Source: Xanthocytophaga flava (GTDB taxonomy: Bacteria > Bacteroidota > Bacteroidia > Cytophagales > 172606-1). From it: 64,000 nt of DNA. The position numbers were made by a program, and so were the translations under genes. Positions 9,972 to 18,852 of the stretch are shown here, one piece after another. Where the stretch lies: assembly GCF_030068545.1 (NCBI RefSeq), contig NZ_JASJOR010000004.1:310001-374000 (forward strand), written 5' to 3'. The notes beneath the pieces were generated by a model that had not been told where the DNA came from, ran no database searches, and saw nothing but the letters and a program-made list of their open reading frames with translations. Every line of letters starts with the position of its first letter. Within the stretch, counting starts at the first letter, position 1.

Positions 9972-11738
9972 TTAGTAGGGCCCCAAAACTTTTCCAATAG
10001 TGGAAGCCCCTGTTTCATTAAATGCCTCAATAGCAAAATAATATTTCACCCCCATAGATAAAGCTCTTAATTCCAATTGGTTGGGTTGGTCATGCCATAT
10101 TTGGTATGCCTGATATAGTTTGTCGGGTGCTATACCCCAAAGAATGTTATATCCAACTGCATTCTTTACCTTGTTCCATGAAATAAAAGCATTACGTGGA
10201 TCTTTATCACGACGTATTACCAGGTGATCTGGAGTTGTAGGCAATTTTCCTGCAGCATTGCCAAACACACGAATATCACTGATAGCCAGATTGGGAGATC
10301 TGACATACACATGTTCGTATTTGACATATCGTGCCTGTATAGGATTTGGTAATTCAATATACGAACAGGCTCGGTCACGTTTGGGCTCTTTTGTTACATC
10401 GTAAGCCAGGTTCCAATCCTTGCCATCTTTGGATGTATATAGTTTGTATTGGGTATATGTTTTAGCCGAGTCGTTATCAAAAATATCTGACTTATAATCT
10501 GTGTAATTAATTTGAACGGCTCTGATTTCACTTATATTCTTCAGATCAATTGTAATCCACTCACCAGGCTGATTTTGTTTAGCGACCCAGAAGCTACGAG
10601 GATCTTCATCTGTAACCTTACTGGCAAATAGTGTATCCAATGTAGAGGAAGCAACACACGGTTTCTTATAAGACAAAAGCATCCAGTTAGTAAACAATTC
10701 ATCTTTACTCTGCCATTTCCTCTTAGGTAGATAATGAGGGAAGTCTCCAAAACGGGTGTTGACAAATAATTGATTATCTTTATCAAAACCAGCAGGAAAC
10801 ATAGCAATGCGTCGTTCAAAATTCCAGTTTACAGCAATCCATGGTGTGCCGGTATTCCAATAATTACCATAGTTATCCTGAAATGTATTGCCATGCCCTG
10901 CCCCATTCATAAATCCTCCCGGACGATAGGATATTGGATTGTAAGGTGCATAGGAAAAAGGGCCCAATGGATTATCTCCTATATAAGTACCATTTGCATA
11001 TACATTGAACTCTGTCCCAGGTGCACCGTATTGCAAGAAATATTTGCCGTTATGTTTTGTCATCCAGGCACCTTCTGTAAAGGGGCGTATTGTATCCCGG
11101 TGATTACGCCCAAAACGTTCCCATCCATGAAGTTCAGGATGCAGATAAATCAATTCTTTGTAATTATTTTTCTCCTTGTAGGTTAGATTTCTTCGTTTAT
11201 CCAGTTCTGCACCAAAAATGGGATACACATTTGAAGAACCCCAGTACATATACCACTTATCCAGCTGCTCATCATAAAACAAAGCAGGATCCCAAGGACC
11301 AATATATTGCGGAAGTCGCGGAAGCCAGCGATTATAAAAAATCAGTTTTCCCTTCTCTGGCTCCAGACTAATAAATATAGGTCGTTGTTCAAAAGTCGAT
11401 TGAAACAGATACAATGTATCCCGCACAGATAAAGCAGTAGGAGCACACATATCTTCCATAGGCCACTTATCTGGTATTGTATACTTCCAGTTGATTAAAT
11501 CCGTCGAATGCCACCATCCACCAGATATAGTTACAAATAGATAATATTCTCCTTTGTGATTAATAATAACAGGATCAGCACCAGATCTGTAGGAAATCTG
11601 CTCATTCAGCTGCTCAAAATTGTATTTGTAATCTATATCCATAGGATTGCAATATGTAAGCTGTCCAGGATGTTGAGCTGATAGAAGAGTCACAGACAGA
11701 AAAGTCAGGAATAAGTAGAAATAAAAAGAAAATTTCAT
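9972..11738 (-). CDS. Secreted GH43-like glycosidase with discoidin (F5/8C) and Fn3-like domains
   Basis: 588 residues with a signal peptide (about 1-21, LLSAQ). Residues about 30-345 match a five-bladed propeller of the GH43 type: the catalytic-base aspartate candidate lies in SGADPVII (about residue 54), the pKa-modulating aspartate in GPWDPALF and the general-acid glutamate in FTEGAWMTK. Residues about 355-480 look like an F5/8 type C (discoidin) carbohydrate-binding domain (WITIDL, YTSKDGKDW, ARYVKYEH), and 490-588 resemble a fibronectin type III module (AFISWNKVKNAVGYNILWG). GH43 enzymes usually release arabinose or xylose side chains; the subfamily and substrate cannot be set from motifs. 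It stands alone, with no SusC/SusD beside it. Confidence 0.8.
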   Translation of the reverse strand: MKFSFYFYLFLTFLSVTLLSAQHPGQLTYCNPMDIDYKYNFEQLNEQISYRSGADPVIINHKGEYYLFVTISGGWWHSTDLINWKYTIPDKWPMEDMCAPTALSVRDTLYLFQSTFEQRPIFISLEPEKGKLIFYNRWLPRLPQYIGPWDPALFYDEQLDKWYMYWGSSNVYPIFGAELDKRRNLTYKEKNNYKELIYLHPELHGWERFGRNHRDTIRPFTEGAWMTKHNGKYFLQYGAPGTEFNVYANGTYIGDNPLGPFSYAPYNPISYRPGGFMNGAGHGNTFQDNYGNYWNTGTPWIAVNWNFERRIAMFPAGFDKDNQLFVNTRFGDFPHYLPKRKWQSKDELFTNWMLLSYKKPCVASSTLDTLFASKVTDEDPRSFWVAKQNQPGEWITIDLKNISEIRAVQINYTDYKSDIFDNDSAKTYTQYKLYTSKDGKDWNLAYDVTKEPKRDRACSYIELPNPIQARYVKYEHVYVRSPNLAISDIRVFGNAAGKLPTTPDHLVIRRDKDPRNAFISWNKVKNAVGYNILWGIAPDKLYQAYQIWHDQPNQLELRALSMGVKYYFAIEAFNETGASTIGKVLGPY

Positions 11739-12167
11739 TGCATATATTATTAAGATTCTACTACACCTTTATTTTATGCAAAATATTTTCTTTTCTTAAA
11801 ATTCCCAATAGTACAGAACCTTTATTATACTCTGGAATTCAGCACATTACTGCTGCTGAAGTATTACCTGGATCAAACTGATAGAGAAATGTTCTGTTTT
11901 GAGAGCAAAGAACCAACTAAGAGTCATTCTTCGAGTCTATAATTCTGTTTATAAAATATATTGCTGGGATTCCCGTTAACAGGTACAATGCAAAGGCAGG
12001 AATTTGAGCAACAGTTTGCAGAAATAAAATGGTAGATATATTTGCAGAAAATAAACATACTGAGGATAGTTCCTTTTATGACAAAACTAGTATTTTTCAA
12101 TGCATTTCCCCTTGTATTTTAGTATATTCATTATATATTTAGTATATTTTTTTGATATCTGTCTGCA
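11739..12167. other. Divergent intergenic region, no gene seen
   Basis: About 430 bp between the divergently transcribed GH43-like and SanA-like genes. Very AT-rich. A short direct repeat TTTAGTATATT occurs twice, about 20 bp apart, just before the plus-strand gene. No other feature recognised. Confidence 0.5.
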
Positions 12168-12794
12168 ATGAAATACCTAAAGGCTTTTTTCATTTTATTT
12201 TCCATTGCGATAGGATTAATTATCGTTTGTAATGTTTGGGTTTCACAGGAAACAGAAGAATATATTTTCACAAACAGCCAAACTGTTACATCCCGTCCTA
12301 CAGGGCTAGTGCTAGGTACAAGCAAGCGGGTAAGGGATGGAAACGAGAATCTCTTTTTCAAATATAGAATTGCAGCAGCAGCACAGTTATTTCAGGAAGG
12401 AAAAATAAAACATCTGATTCTGAGTGGAGATAATTCTTCCCGATATTACAATGAGCCATCTGATATGAAAAATGCGCTGATGTTATTAGGAATACCAGAA
12501 AATGCTATGACCTTGGATTATGCAGGACAGAACACTTTTCAATCTGTGGTACGATGTCATCAATTATACAATCGGGATAGTGTTATTGTTATTTCGCAGG
12601 CATTTCATGGGGCTCGGGCTGTGTTTATTGCCAGACATTATAAATTTCCATTTATAGCTTATGCAGCACAGGATGTTCCATGGCAGGCATCCATACAAAC
12701 ACGTTTTCGGGAGTATCTGGCACGTCCAAAAGCTATTCTGGATATATATCTTTTACAAAAAGAAGAAACTGTATTTGACAATGAAAGTGAATGA
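12168..12794 (+). CDS. SanA/YdcF-like (DUF218) membrane protein
   Basis: 208 residues with one N-terminal membrane helix (about 5-24) and a periplasmic DUF218 domain. The pattern GLVLGTSKRV (46-55), HLILSGDN, the glutamine- and threonine-containing loop DYAGQNTFQSV, and VIVISQAFHGARAVFIAR matches SanA, the vancomycin high-temperature exclusion protein of enterobacteria, which affects the envelope permeability barrier. The biochemical activity of SanA is not known. Transcribed alone. Confidence 0.85.
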   Translation: MKYLKAFFILFSIAIGLIIVCNVWVSQETEEYIFTNSQTVTSRPTGLVLGTSKRVRDGNENLFFKYRIAAAAQLFQEGKIKHLILSGDNSSRYYNEPSDMKNALMLLGIPENAMTLDYAGQNTFQSVVRCHQLYNRDSVIVISQAFHGARAVFIARHYKFPFIAYAAQDVPWQASIQTRFREYLARPKAILDIYLLQKEETVFDNESE

Positions 12795-12978
12795 TTGGCA
12801 TACGATTAACAGGTAAAAATATTTACTAGTAAAGAATCTATATATTACATTAGATTCAAGTAATTAAATCCTATTGCAGAAGACTGACCTCATTCTAAGC
12901 ACAGGATTATTTAATATATTTGAAGAACTGAACCATCACAATATTTTTTAGCTTATAGTAGAGCACTTTTAATATATA

Positions 12979-15513
12979 TTGAAATCAACCATACATAAAT
13001 CTTTGTTTAAACAGATAACAACATATCTTTTCTACATTTCCTTGTTTTTGTATATTACCTCTGTAAGTTATGCACAAACAAGCTATGTTATTACAGGAAA
13101 AGTCACCGATAGCGAAACAGGTGAAGGAATGCCTTTTGTCGCAGTGGCTTTTAAAGGAACGACTATTGGTACTACAACTGACTTTAATGGTAATTATAAG
13201 TTGGTCACACATACCCTACAGGACTCTCTCACAGCTACAGCCATCAGCTATACAGAAAAATCGAAACTTGTCAATCGGAAAGCCACTACACAAGCAATAG
13301 ATTTTCAACTTGTTCCAGCTTCCATCAGTCTGAATGAGATAAAAATTTATGCAGGAGAAAATCCCGCCTATGCTATTCTGCGAAAGATTGTACGGAATAA
13401 AGAAAAAAATGATAAGCGTTCACTAGATTATTTTGAATATGAAAGTTATAATAAGATTGAAATTGATGTAGATAATATTTCCGAGAAGCTCAAGAAACGC
13501 AAAGCGATTAAGAAAATACAACAGGTTATAGATAGTGTAGAAGTACTTGCGGGCGAAGATGGAAAACCAATTCTTCCTTTGTTTATTTCGGAATCATTTT
13601 CGAATGTCTATTATAGGAAATCACCTGAAAAGAAACGCGAACATATTCTGAAAACACGGGTAACGGGAGTAGGCATTCAGGATGGCACACTGATTTCTCA
13701 AATGGCCGGATCTTCGTTTCAGGAATATAACTTTTATCGTAACTGGCTCAACATCCTTAATAAAGATTTTGTTTCACCCATCGCCGATGGTTGGAAGCTC
13801 TACTATGAATATTTTCTGGTAGATAGTGCAGAAGTAAACGGGCATTACAGCTATCGGATTGATTTTGAACCCAAAAGACCTCAGGATCTTGCTTTTACAG
13901 GCACAATGTGGATAGATAAGGCAACATTTGCTTTGGTACAGGTAGATGCAACTATGAGCAAAACAGCCAACCTGAACTTTATAGAAAAGATCAAACTTCA
14001 ACAGGAACTTGCTCCAACAGAAGCAGGGCCCTGGATACCTGTAAAAACCCGTGTGTTAATTGATGTTGCAGAAATAACAAACCAGTCAGCCGGTATGCTG
14101 GCCAAGTTTTATACATCTAACGAACGGGTAGTAGTTAATCAGCCACATAGCACAAAGTTCTACGATGTAGGAATAGAAATGGAGCCCACTGCTCAAATCA
14201 AAGATGAGGCATTTTGGGATGAGCATCGTCATGAACCTCTGACAGAATCTGAGAAGAATGTATATGCTATGATTGACTCAATCAAAAATATTCCACTGAT
14301 TCGGTCTTATATAGAGATTGCCAATATTGTTGTAAACGGGTACAAGAAAGCTGGTCCTATCGACATAGGGCCTTATATTCTGGCTTACAGTTATAATACT
14401 GTAGAGGGGAGCTATGCTCGCCTTGGCTTTAAAACTAATATTGACTTTAGTGATAAATGGGTTTTGAAAGGATATGGAGGGTATGGATTTGGTGATCACC
14501 GGTTTAAATATGGAGCGGAAATTCAACGCATTTTCTCCAAGAAACACTGGACTACATTAAGTGTAAGACATAGTTATGACCTTGAACGCGTGGGACTTCT
14601 CTCACAGGATGTATGGGACAACACCCTCTTTCTGGTATCATCTCGTTTTGGTACATTCAGGCGGCCATTTATGTTACGAAACAACCAGATTGCATTCCAG
14701 ACAGACTTTGTCAGAGGCTTTACTCAAAAGATCAAACTACGTCAGTGGCAGTTTGATCCGCTGTATAATTTTACATACTATACAAATCCAACTGATACTC
14801 AGTTGGCTACCGATGACAACTTTCAGAGTACAGAGATTACATTTGAATCTCGTTTTGCACAAAATGAACAATTCCTGATAAATGATAATACACGAATTAG
14901 TTTAGGCACAACTAAACCTGTGCTTACTCTTAGTTATACATTGGGCTTAAAAGGCATAGTGGGTGGAGGCTTTAATTACCACAAAATAGCGCTGAATCTC
15001 TCGCAAAGTATAAACGTCGGATCCTTAGGTCGCGCCTCCTACTCCATAAGTGCGGGTTATATACCCTCTACAGTTCCTTATCCTATTTTACAATCTCATC
15101 AAGGCAATCAGACCTTTTTTTACATCAACAATGCATACAATCTGATGAATTTCTTTGAATTTGTTAGTGATCGGTATGCCTCTGTTCAGTTACAACATAA
15201 TTTTGAGGGATTATTGTTTAATCGTATTCCTTTGATACGCAAGCTAAAATGGCGTTTGGTTGCCAATGCGAATGTATTATATGGAGGGTTAAGTGATAAA
15301 AACTATAATCTGGTTCCTCTTGAATATGATGACAAGGGAAATGCATCACGCCCTATCGGACGTCTGGGTGACGTTCCTTACATAGAACTGGGATATGGTA
15401 TTGAAAACATATTCCGGTTTATGCGTATTGATGCTATTCATCGCCTAACCTATCTGAATAATTCTGGCACTAACCGATTTGGAGTTAAAATATCTTTCCA
15501 GTTCAAATTATAA
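12979..15513 (+). CDS. DUF5686 outer-membrane protein with carboxypeptidase-regulatory-like domain
   Basis: 844 residues starting from TTG at 12979; there is no in-frame ATG before the signal peptide (about 1-33, SYAQ), so TTG is the best start. Residues 36-115 form a carboxypeptidase D regulatory-like beta-sandwich (VITGKVTDSETGEGMPFV, TTTDFNGNY) of the kind seen at the N-terminus of SusC proteins. The rest matches the DUF5686 type: an alpha/beta region (115-430) with AYAILRKIVRNKEKND, then a long C-terminal beta-barrel ending FGVKISFQFKL. These are common in Bacteroidota and are thought to be outer-membrane proteins of unknown role. A possible -7 box TATATTTG lies at 12915-12922. Confidence 0.85.
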   Translation: MKSTIHKSLFKQITTYLFYISLFLYITSVSYAQTSYVITGKVTDSETGEGMPFVAVAFKGTTIGTTTDFNGNYKLVTHTLQDSLTATAISYTEKSKLVNRKATTQAIDFQLVPASISLNEIKIYAGENPAYAILRKIVRNKEKNDKRSLDYFEYESYNKIEIDVDNISEKLKKRKAIKKIQQVIDSVEVLAGEDGKPILPLFISESFSNVYYRKSPEKKREHILKTRVTGVGIQDGTLISQMAGSSFQEYNFYRNWLNILNKDFVSPIADGWKLYYEYFLVDSAEVNGHYSYRIDFEPKRPQDLAFTGTMWIDKATFALVQVDATMSKTANLNFIEKIKLQQELAPTEAGPWIPVKTRVLIDVAEITNQSAGMLAKFYTSNERVVVNQPHSTKFYDVGIEMEPTAQIKDEAFWDEHRHEPLTESEKNVYAMIDSIKNIPLIRSYIEIANIVVNGYKKAGPIDIGPYILAYSYNTVEGSYARLGFKTNIDFSDKWVLKGYGGYGFGDHRFKYGAEIQRIFSKKHWTTLSVRHSYDLERVGLLSQDVWDNTLFLVSSRFGTFRRPFMLRNNQIAFQTDFVRGFTQKIKLRQWQFDPLYNFTYYTNPTDTQLATDDNFQSTEITFESRFAQNEQFLINDNTRISLGTTKPVLTLSYTLGLKGIVGGGFNYHKIALNLSQSINVGSLGRASYSISAGYIPSTVPYPILQSHQGNQTFFYINNAYNLMNFFEFVSDRYASVQLQHNFEGLLFNRIPLIRKLKWRLVANANVLYGGLSDKNYNLVPLEYDDKGNASRPIGRLGDVPYIELGYGIENIFRFMRIDAIHRLTYLNNSGTNRFGVKISFQFKL

Positions 15514-15562
15514 TCTATTTGCTCTGTTAAGGAAAATAATCCATACTATAAGCAAAACCCTC

Positions 15563-15570
15563 TATCTTTG
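15563..15570 (+). promoter_or_regulatory. Candidate Bacteroidota -7 promoter box (TATCTTTG)
   Basis: Matches TAnnTTTG. No good -33 TTTG is seen at the expected distance. The implied transcription start falls at about 15576-15578, right at the first ATG. Confidence 0.4.
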
Positions 15571-15614
15571 TCAATAAATGCGCAATCATCTAATGGCACT
15601 TATTGACAAAGATA
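15563..15614. repeat. 15-bp perfect inverted repeat over the start of the threonylcarbamoyl-AMP synthase gene
   Basis: TATCTTTGTCAATAA (15563-15577) is repeated as its exact reverse complement at 15600-15614, with a 22-bp spacer holding both candidate start codons (15578 and 15593). The left arm contains a TAnnTTTG promoter box; the right arm lies inside the coding region. It could be an operator or, if transcribed, a hairpin that hides the start. Confidence 0.7.
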
Positions 15615-16552
15615 TTTATAAAGCAAAATCACTTTTAGAAGCAGGTGAAGTCATAGGCATACCCACTGAAACCGTATATGGCCTGGCAGGAAATGCATTT
15701 AATGTTCAGGCTGTAACTAAAATCTTTCAGACTAAAAATCGTCCCACATTTGATCCTCTGATCGTACATAGTAGTAGTCTGGCCAAGATCATTCAGTTTG
15801 TCGAGACTATTCCCCCCTTAGCACAAAAGCTGGCTACACATTTCTGGCCTGGTCCTTTGACTCTGTTATTACAAAAAAAACCTAACATTCCTGATCTGGT
15901 CACTTCCGGACTGGAGACTGTAGCTGTACGGATGCCGTCTCACCCGTTGATTCTGGATCTCTTGGAATTATTGGAATTTCCGTTAGCAGCCCCTAGTGCT
16001 AATCCATTTGGTTACATCTCCCCTACTCAGGCTGAACATGTACAGGCACAACTAGGTAATAAGATTCCTTATATTCTTGATGGAGGTCCCAGTCATGTAG
16101 GAATTGAATCGACTATTATTGGCTTTGAAGATACAACTCCTATTGTTTACAGATTAGGAGGACTTTCAATAGAAGCCATTGAATCAGTTATAGGTCCGGT
16201 TTCATTGATGCCACATTCCAGCTCAAATCCACAAGCCCCCGGAATGTTAAAAAGTCACTATGCCCCACGAAAGCCATTGGTCCTAGATTCTATTGATCAG
16301 GTTCTAAAACAATATGCACCTGAAAAAATAGGCTATATGGGATTCTCTGATTTTAGAAAAGACCTCCCAGAGAAAAACCAACTTGTACTTTCTCAGTCCA
16401 GAAACTATGCTGAAGCAGCGCAGAAGTTATTTGCAGCTATGCGTATGCTGGATACGTTTCCTCATCTGGAAATAATTGTTGCAGAACTTCTACCAGAAGA
16501 AGATCTAGGCAGAGCTATTAATGATCGTATCAGAAGAGCAGCGGCTCGATAA
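15578..16552 (+). CDS. L-threonylcarbamoyladenylate synthase (Sua5/YwlC/TsaC family)
   Basis: 324 residues. Makes threonylcarbamoyl-AMP from threonine, bicarbonate and ATP, the first step of t6A37 modification of ANN-decoding tRNAs in the cytoplasm. The YrdC domain (about 10-205) shows IGIPTETVYGLAGNAF, KNRPTFDPLIVH, FWPGPLTLLL, VAVRMPSHP and the SANPFGYISPTQ segment. The extra C-terminal Sua5 domain (about 220-324), preceded by the linker APGMLKSHYAPRKP, marks the long Sua5 form rather than short TsaC. Two starts are possible, ATG 15578 and ATG 15593 (MALIDKD); the family alignment cannot decide between them, and a promoter-like box 8 bp upstream favours a very short or absent leader. Confidence 0.93.
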   Translation: MRNHLMALIDKDIYKAKSLLEAGEVIGIPTETVYGLAGNAFNVQAVTKIFQTKNRPTFDPLIVHSSSLAKIIQFVETIPPLAQKLATHFWPGPLTLLLQKKPNIPDLVTSGLETVAVRMPSHPLILDLLELLEFPLAAPSANPFGYISPTQAEHVQAQLGNKIPYILDGGPSHVGIESTIIGFEDTTPIVYRLGGLSIEAIESVIGPVSLMPHSSSNPQAPGMLKSHYAPRKPLVLDSIDQVLKQYAPEKIGYMGFSDFRKDLPEKNQLVLSQSRNYAEAAQKLFAAMRMLDTFPHLEIIVAELLPEEDLGRAINDRIRRAAAR

Positions 16553-16573
16553 GATCCTGAGCTATCAGGATCT
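16552..16573 (+). terminator. Hairpin directly after the threonylcarbamoyl-AMP synthase stop codon
   Basis: A 9-bp perfect stem AGATCCTGA / TCAGGATCT with a 4-nt loop starts at the last base of the stop codon. It is not followed by a T-run, so it may be a weak terminator or a 3'-end stabiliser. Confidence 0.5.
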
Positions 16574-16763
16574 GCCAATATTCTAACAACACACATTCTT
16601 CACGATTTTATTTGCGATTTTATTGGCTTTACTTTTGATTTGCAGCACTTTCATCAGCAACTGTACGGCAATTGAGAAAAAAAGAGCCTCAGCCATTTAA
16701 AACTATCAGTAATTAAGAGGTTCTCAATACTTTTACAATCTACCAAATAAAACAATCTGATTT

Positions 16764-17948
16764 ATGATCACCCTTGACCAGTACAATTTTGCAGGCAAGA
16801 AAGCCCTGATACGGGTTGACTTCAACGTTCCATTAAACAGCGCTTACGAAGTAACTGACGATACACGCATTCAGGCTACTATCCCTACTATCAATAAGAT
16901 TCGTAAAGATGGTGGATCTGTTATTCTGATGTCACACTTGGGACGCCCTAAGGATGGTCCAACAGAAAAATACTCACTAAAACACTTGGTAAAATATCTG
17001 AACGATATTTTTCAGACCAGTGTGCAGTTTGCAGATGACTGCATTGGAGAAGAAGCTACTCAAAAAGCAGCAGCCCTAAAACCAGGTGAGATATTGTTGC
17101 TTGAAAACCTGCGTTTCTACAAAGAAGAAGAGAAAGGTGATGTAGCTTTTGCGGAAAAGCTTTCCAAACTGGGAGATGTATGGGTAAATGATGCATTTGG
17201 TACGGCCCACCGTGCACACGCATCTACAGCTGTAATTGGTCAGTTTTTCAAAGACAGAGTATGTGGTTATGTAATGCAGGCAGAGCTTGACAATGCCCAA
17301 AAAGTATTGGAAAATGCAGCACGTCCATTCACTGCTATTATGGGTGGAGCTAAAATCTCTGATAAGATTTTGATTATTGAACGTCTTCTTGATAAAGTAG
17401 ATAATCTGTTGATTGGTGGAGGTATGGCTTATACATTCTTTAAAGCCATGGGAGGTTCTATCGGATCATCTTTACTGGAAGCAGATAAACTGGATCTAGC
17501 ATCAGAACTGATTGCCAAAGCAAAAGAAAAAGGCGTTAGTCTTATATTACCAACTGATTCCATTATTGCAGATGGCTTTAGTAATGATGCTAACTCTCAG
17601 ATAGCAGATAACAAACAAATTCCTGATGGTTGGATGGGTCTTGATATTGGTCCGGATGCAAGCGAAGAATTTGCCAAAGTAATTGAACACTCAAAAACAA
17701 TCCTATGGAACGGACCAATGGGTGTATTCGAGTTCAGTAACTTCGCTAAAGGAACAATCCGTGTAGCAGAAGCAGTAGTGAAAGCAACAGAAAATGGTGG
17801 TTTCTCCTTAATTGGAGGTGGAGATTCAGCAGCAGCTGTGAATAATCTTGGATTTGGAGATCGTGTATCTTATGTATCTACAGGTGGTGGTGCACTGCTT
17901 GAGTATATGGAAGGTAAAGTTTTACCGGGTGTAAAAGCACTGGATTAA
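16764..17948 (+). CDS. pgk: Phosphoglycerate kinase
   Basis: 394 residues, the normal bacterial length. Transfers phosphate from 1,3-bisphosphoglycerate to ADP in glycolysis (reversible), cytoplasmic. Visible motifs: RVDFNVPLN near the N-terminus (substrate binding), SHLGRPKDG (about 58-66), LLENLRFYKEEE (about 112-123), the hinge/nucleotide region AIMGGAKISDKI (about 193-204), WNGPMGVFEF (about 313-322) and the C-terminal GGGDSAAAVN (about 352-361) that holds the ADP phosphates. Single-gene unit; a possible -7 box TACTTTTG lies at 16630-16637 with TTTG 15 bp before it, a rather short spacing. Confidence 0.97.
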   Translation: MITLDQYNFAGKKALIRVDFNVPLNSAYEVTDDTRIQATIPTINKIRKDGGSVILMSHLGRPKDGPTEKYSLKHLVKYLNDIFQTSVQFADDCIGEEATQKAAALKPGEILLLENLRFYKEEEKGDVAFAEKLSKLGDVWVNDAFGTAHRAHASTAVIGQFFKDRVCGYVMQAELDNAQKVLENAARPFTAIMGGAKISDKILIIERLLDKVDNLLIGGGMAYTFFKAMGGSIGSSLLEADKLDLASELIAKAKEKGVSLILPTDSIIADGFSNDANSQIADNKQIPDGWMGLDIGPDASEEFAKVIEHSKTILWNGPMGVFEFSNFAKGTIRVAEAVVKATENGGFSLIGGGDSAAAVNNLGFGDRVSYVSTGGGALLEYMEGKVLPGVKALD

Positions 17949-17973
17949 CTAACTCAGCCTCATTATATAAATG

Positions 17974-18012
17974 AAAAGTCCTCACTATCTATATAATGAG
18001 GACTTTTTATTT
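17974..18012 (+). terminator. Rho-independent terminator of pgk with an alternative hairpin
   Basis: Stem AAAAGTCCTCA (17974-17984) with TGAGGACTTTT (17997-18007), followed by T-rich sequence. The 3' arm overlaps a second 11-bp pairing, CCTCATTATAT (17958-17968) with ATATAATGAGG (17991-18001), so two exclusive hairpins are possible. It lies between convergent genes. Confidence 0.8.
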
Positions 18013-18031
18013 AGTAGGTAACGTATTATAG

Positions 18032-18727
18032 TTATCTCTCGTTACCAAATTCCCGGATCTTTTGAATATAGTAGGTTCCGTGATCAATATCTCCATTGCC
18101 AACGGTTCCTCCATCCTGTAAATAAGTAAGCTGAATACGTTCTTTGTAAATTAAGCCCATATTTCTTGCATATACATCCATCCTCCGATCTTTTAAAACA
18201 GCATTTACTTCATCACGTTGTAGAATAGTCACTGTCTTATCATAGGTGCTATCCAGCACCTGATAAGGTTGGTCAAAATCGCTTGCCTCATACATTTCCT
18301 CACCATAAGTATTGTATTGATTTCCATTCCATTTCAATCCTTCTTTTAGCGGAAAAGATAAGCGAACATAATCAACATTATTTTCTTTGCGCAATGCAAT
18401 ATAAGAAGTACGTTTTGTAAGCCAGGCAGAATCTAATGACCAAGTACTTGAAGAATTAGCTCTGGAATATCGATACAAGATAAATGCTGGCTCATGGGTG
18501 AGATCAGTGATGGTATCATAGACCAGTTCTTTAATCTGATAAGTATGGGTATCAGGCTTTGTATAAATCTGGTACTTTACTTCAAAAACATCGTAGATAG
18601 CATATTGGCCTACTTCAAGTGGATAAAAATCATATCCCAAACGAGTTGGACTAGGTGTCTCTTCAGATGAATTACATCCCCAGAAAATCATAAGTACACC
18701 CACAATAAACAGTATTTTTTTACACAT
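18032..18727 (-). CDS. Predicted lipoprotein, unknown function
   Basis: 231 residues from the ATG at 18727, which begins a lipoprotein signal MCKKILFIVG to IFWGC (lipid Cys18). The frame stays open 117 bases further upstream, but that part is not signal-like. The mature protein (beta-rich) has a core with GYDFYPLEVGQYAIYDVFEV, a pattern recurring in Cytophagales lipoproteins of unknown role. It follows the J-domain gene on the same strand, about 125 bp away. Confidence 0.7.
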   Translation of the reverse strand: MCKKILFIVGVLMIFWGCNSSEETPSPTRLGYDFYPLEVGQYAIYDVFEVKYQIYTKPDTHTYQIKELVYDTITDLTHEPAFILYRYSRANSSSTWSLDSAWLTKRTSYIALRKENNVDYVRLSFPLKEGLKWNGNQYNTYGEEMYEASDFDQPYQVLDSTYDKTVTILQRDEVNAVLKDRRMDVYARNMGLIYKERIQLTYLQDGGTVGNGDIDHGTYYIQKIREFGNER

Positions 18728-18852
18728 GCGTCTCTGTCTTTTTTGAAAATAATTATTCAGAATTTTGAATAACTCTGAATCAATCACATAGTTACAGAAG
18801 AAATCATAGAAGAAAAAAACGATTTTGATTTGAATCTTGCACAACCCTTCTT

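Noticed and set aside
10770..11186. 138-residue reading frame opposite the GH43-like gene
   Set aside because: Lies wholly antisense inside a well-supported gene and has no family likeness.
12979..13053. Internal ATG start for the DUF5686 protein
   Set aside because: No in-frame ATG precedes the signal peptide; a TTG start at 12979 gives a normal exported protein.
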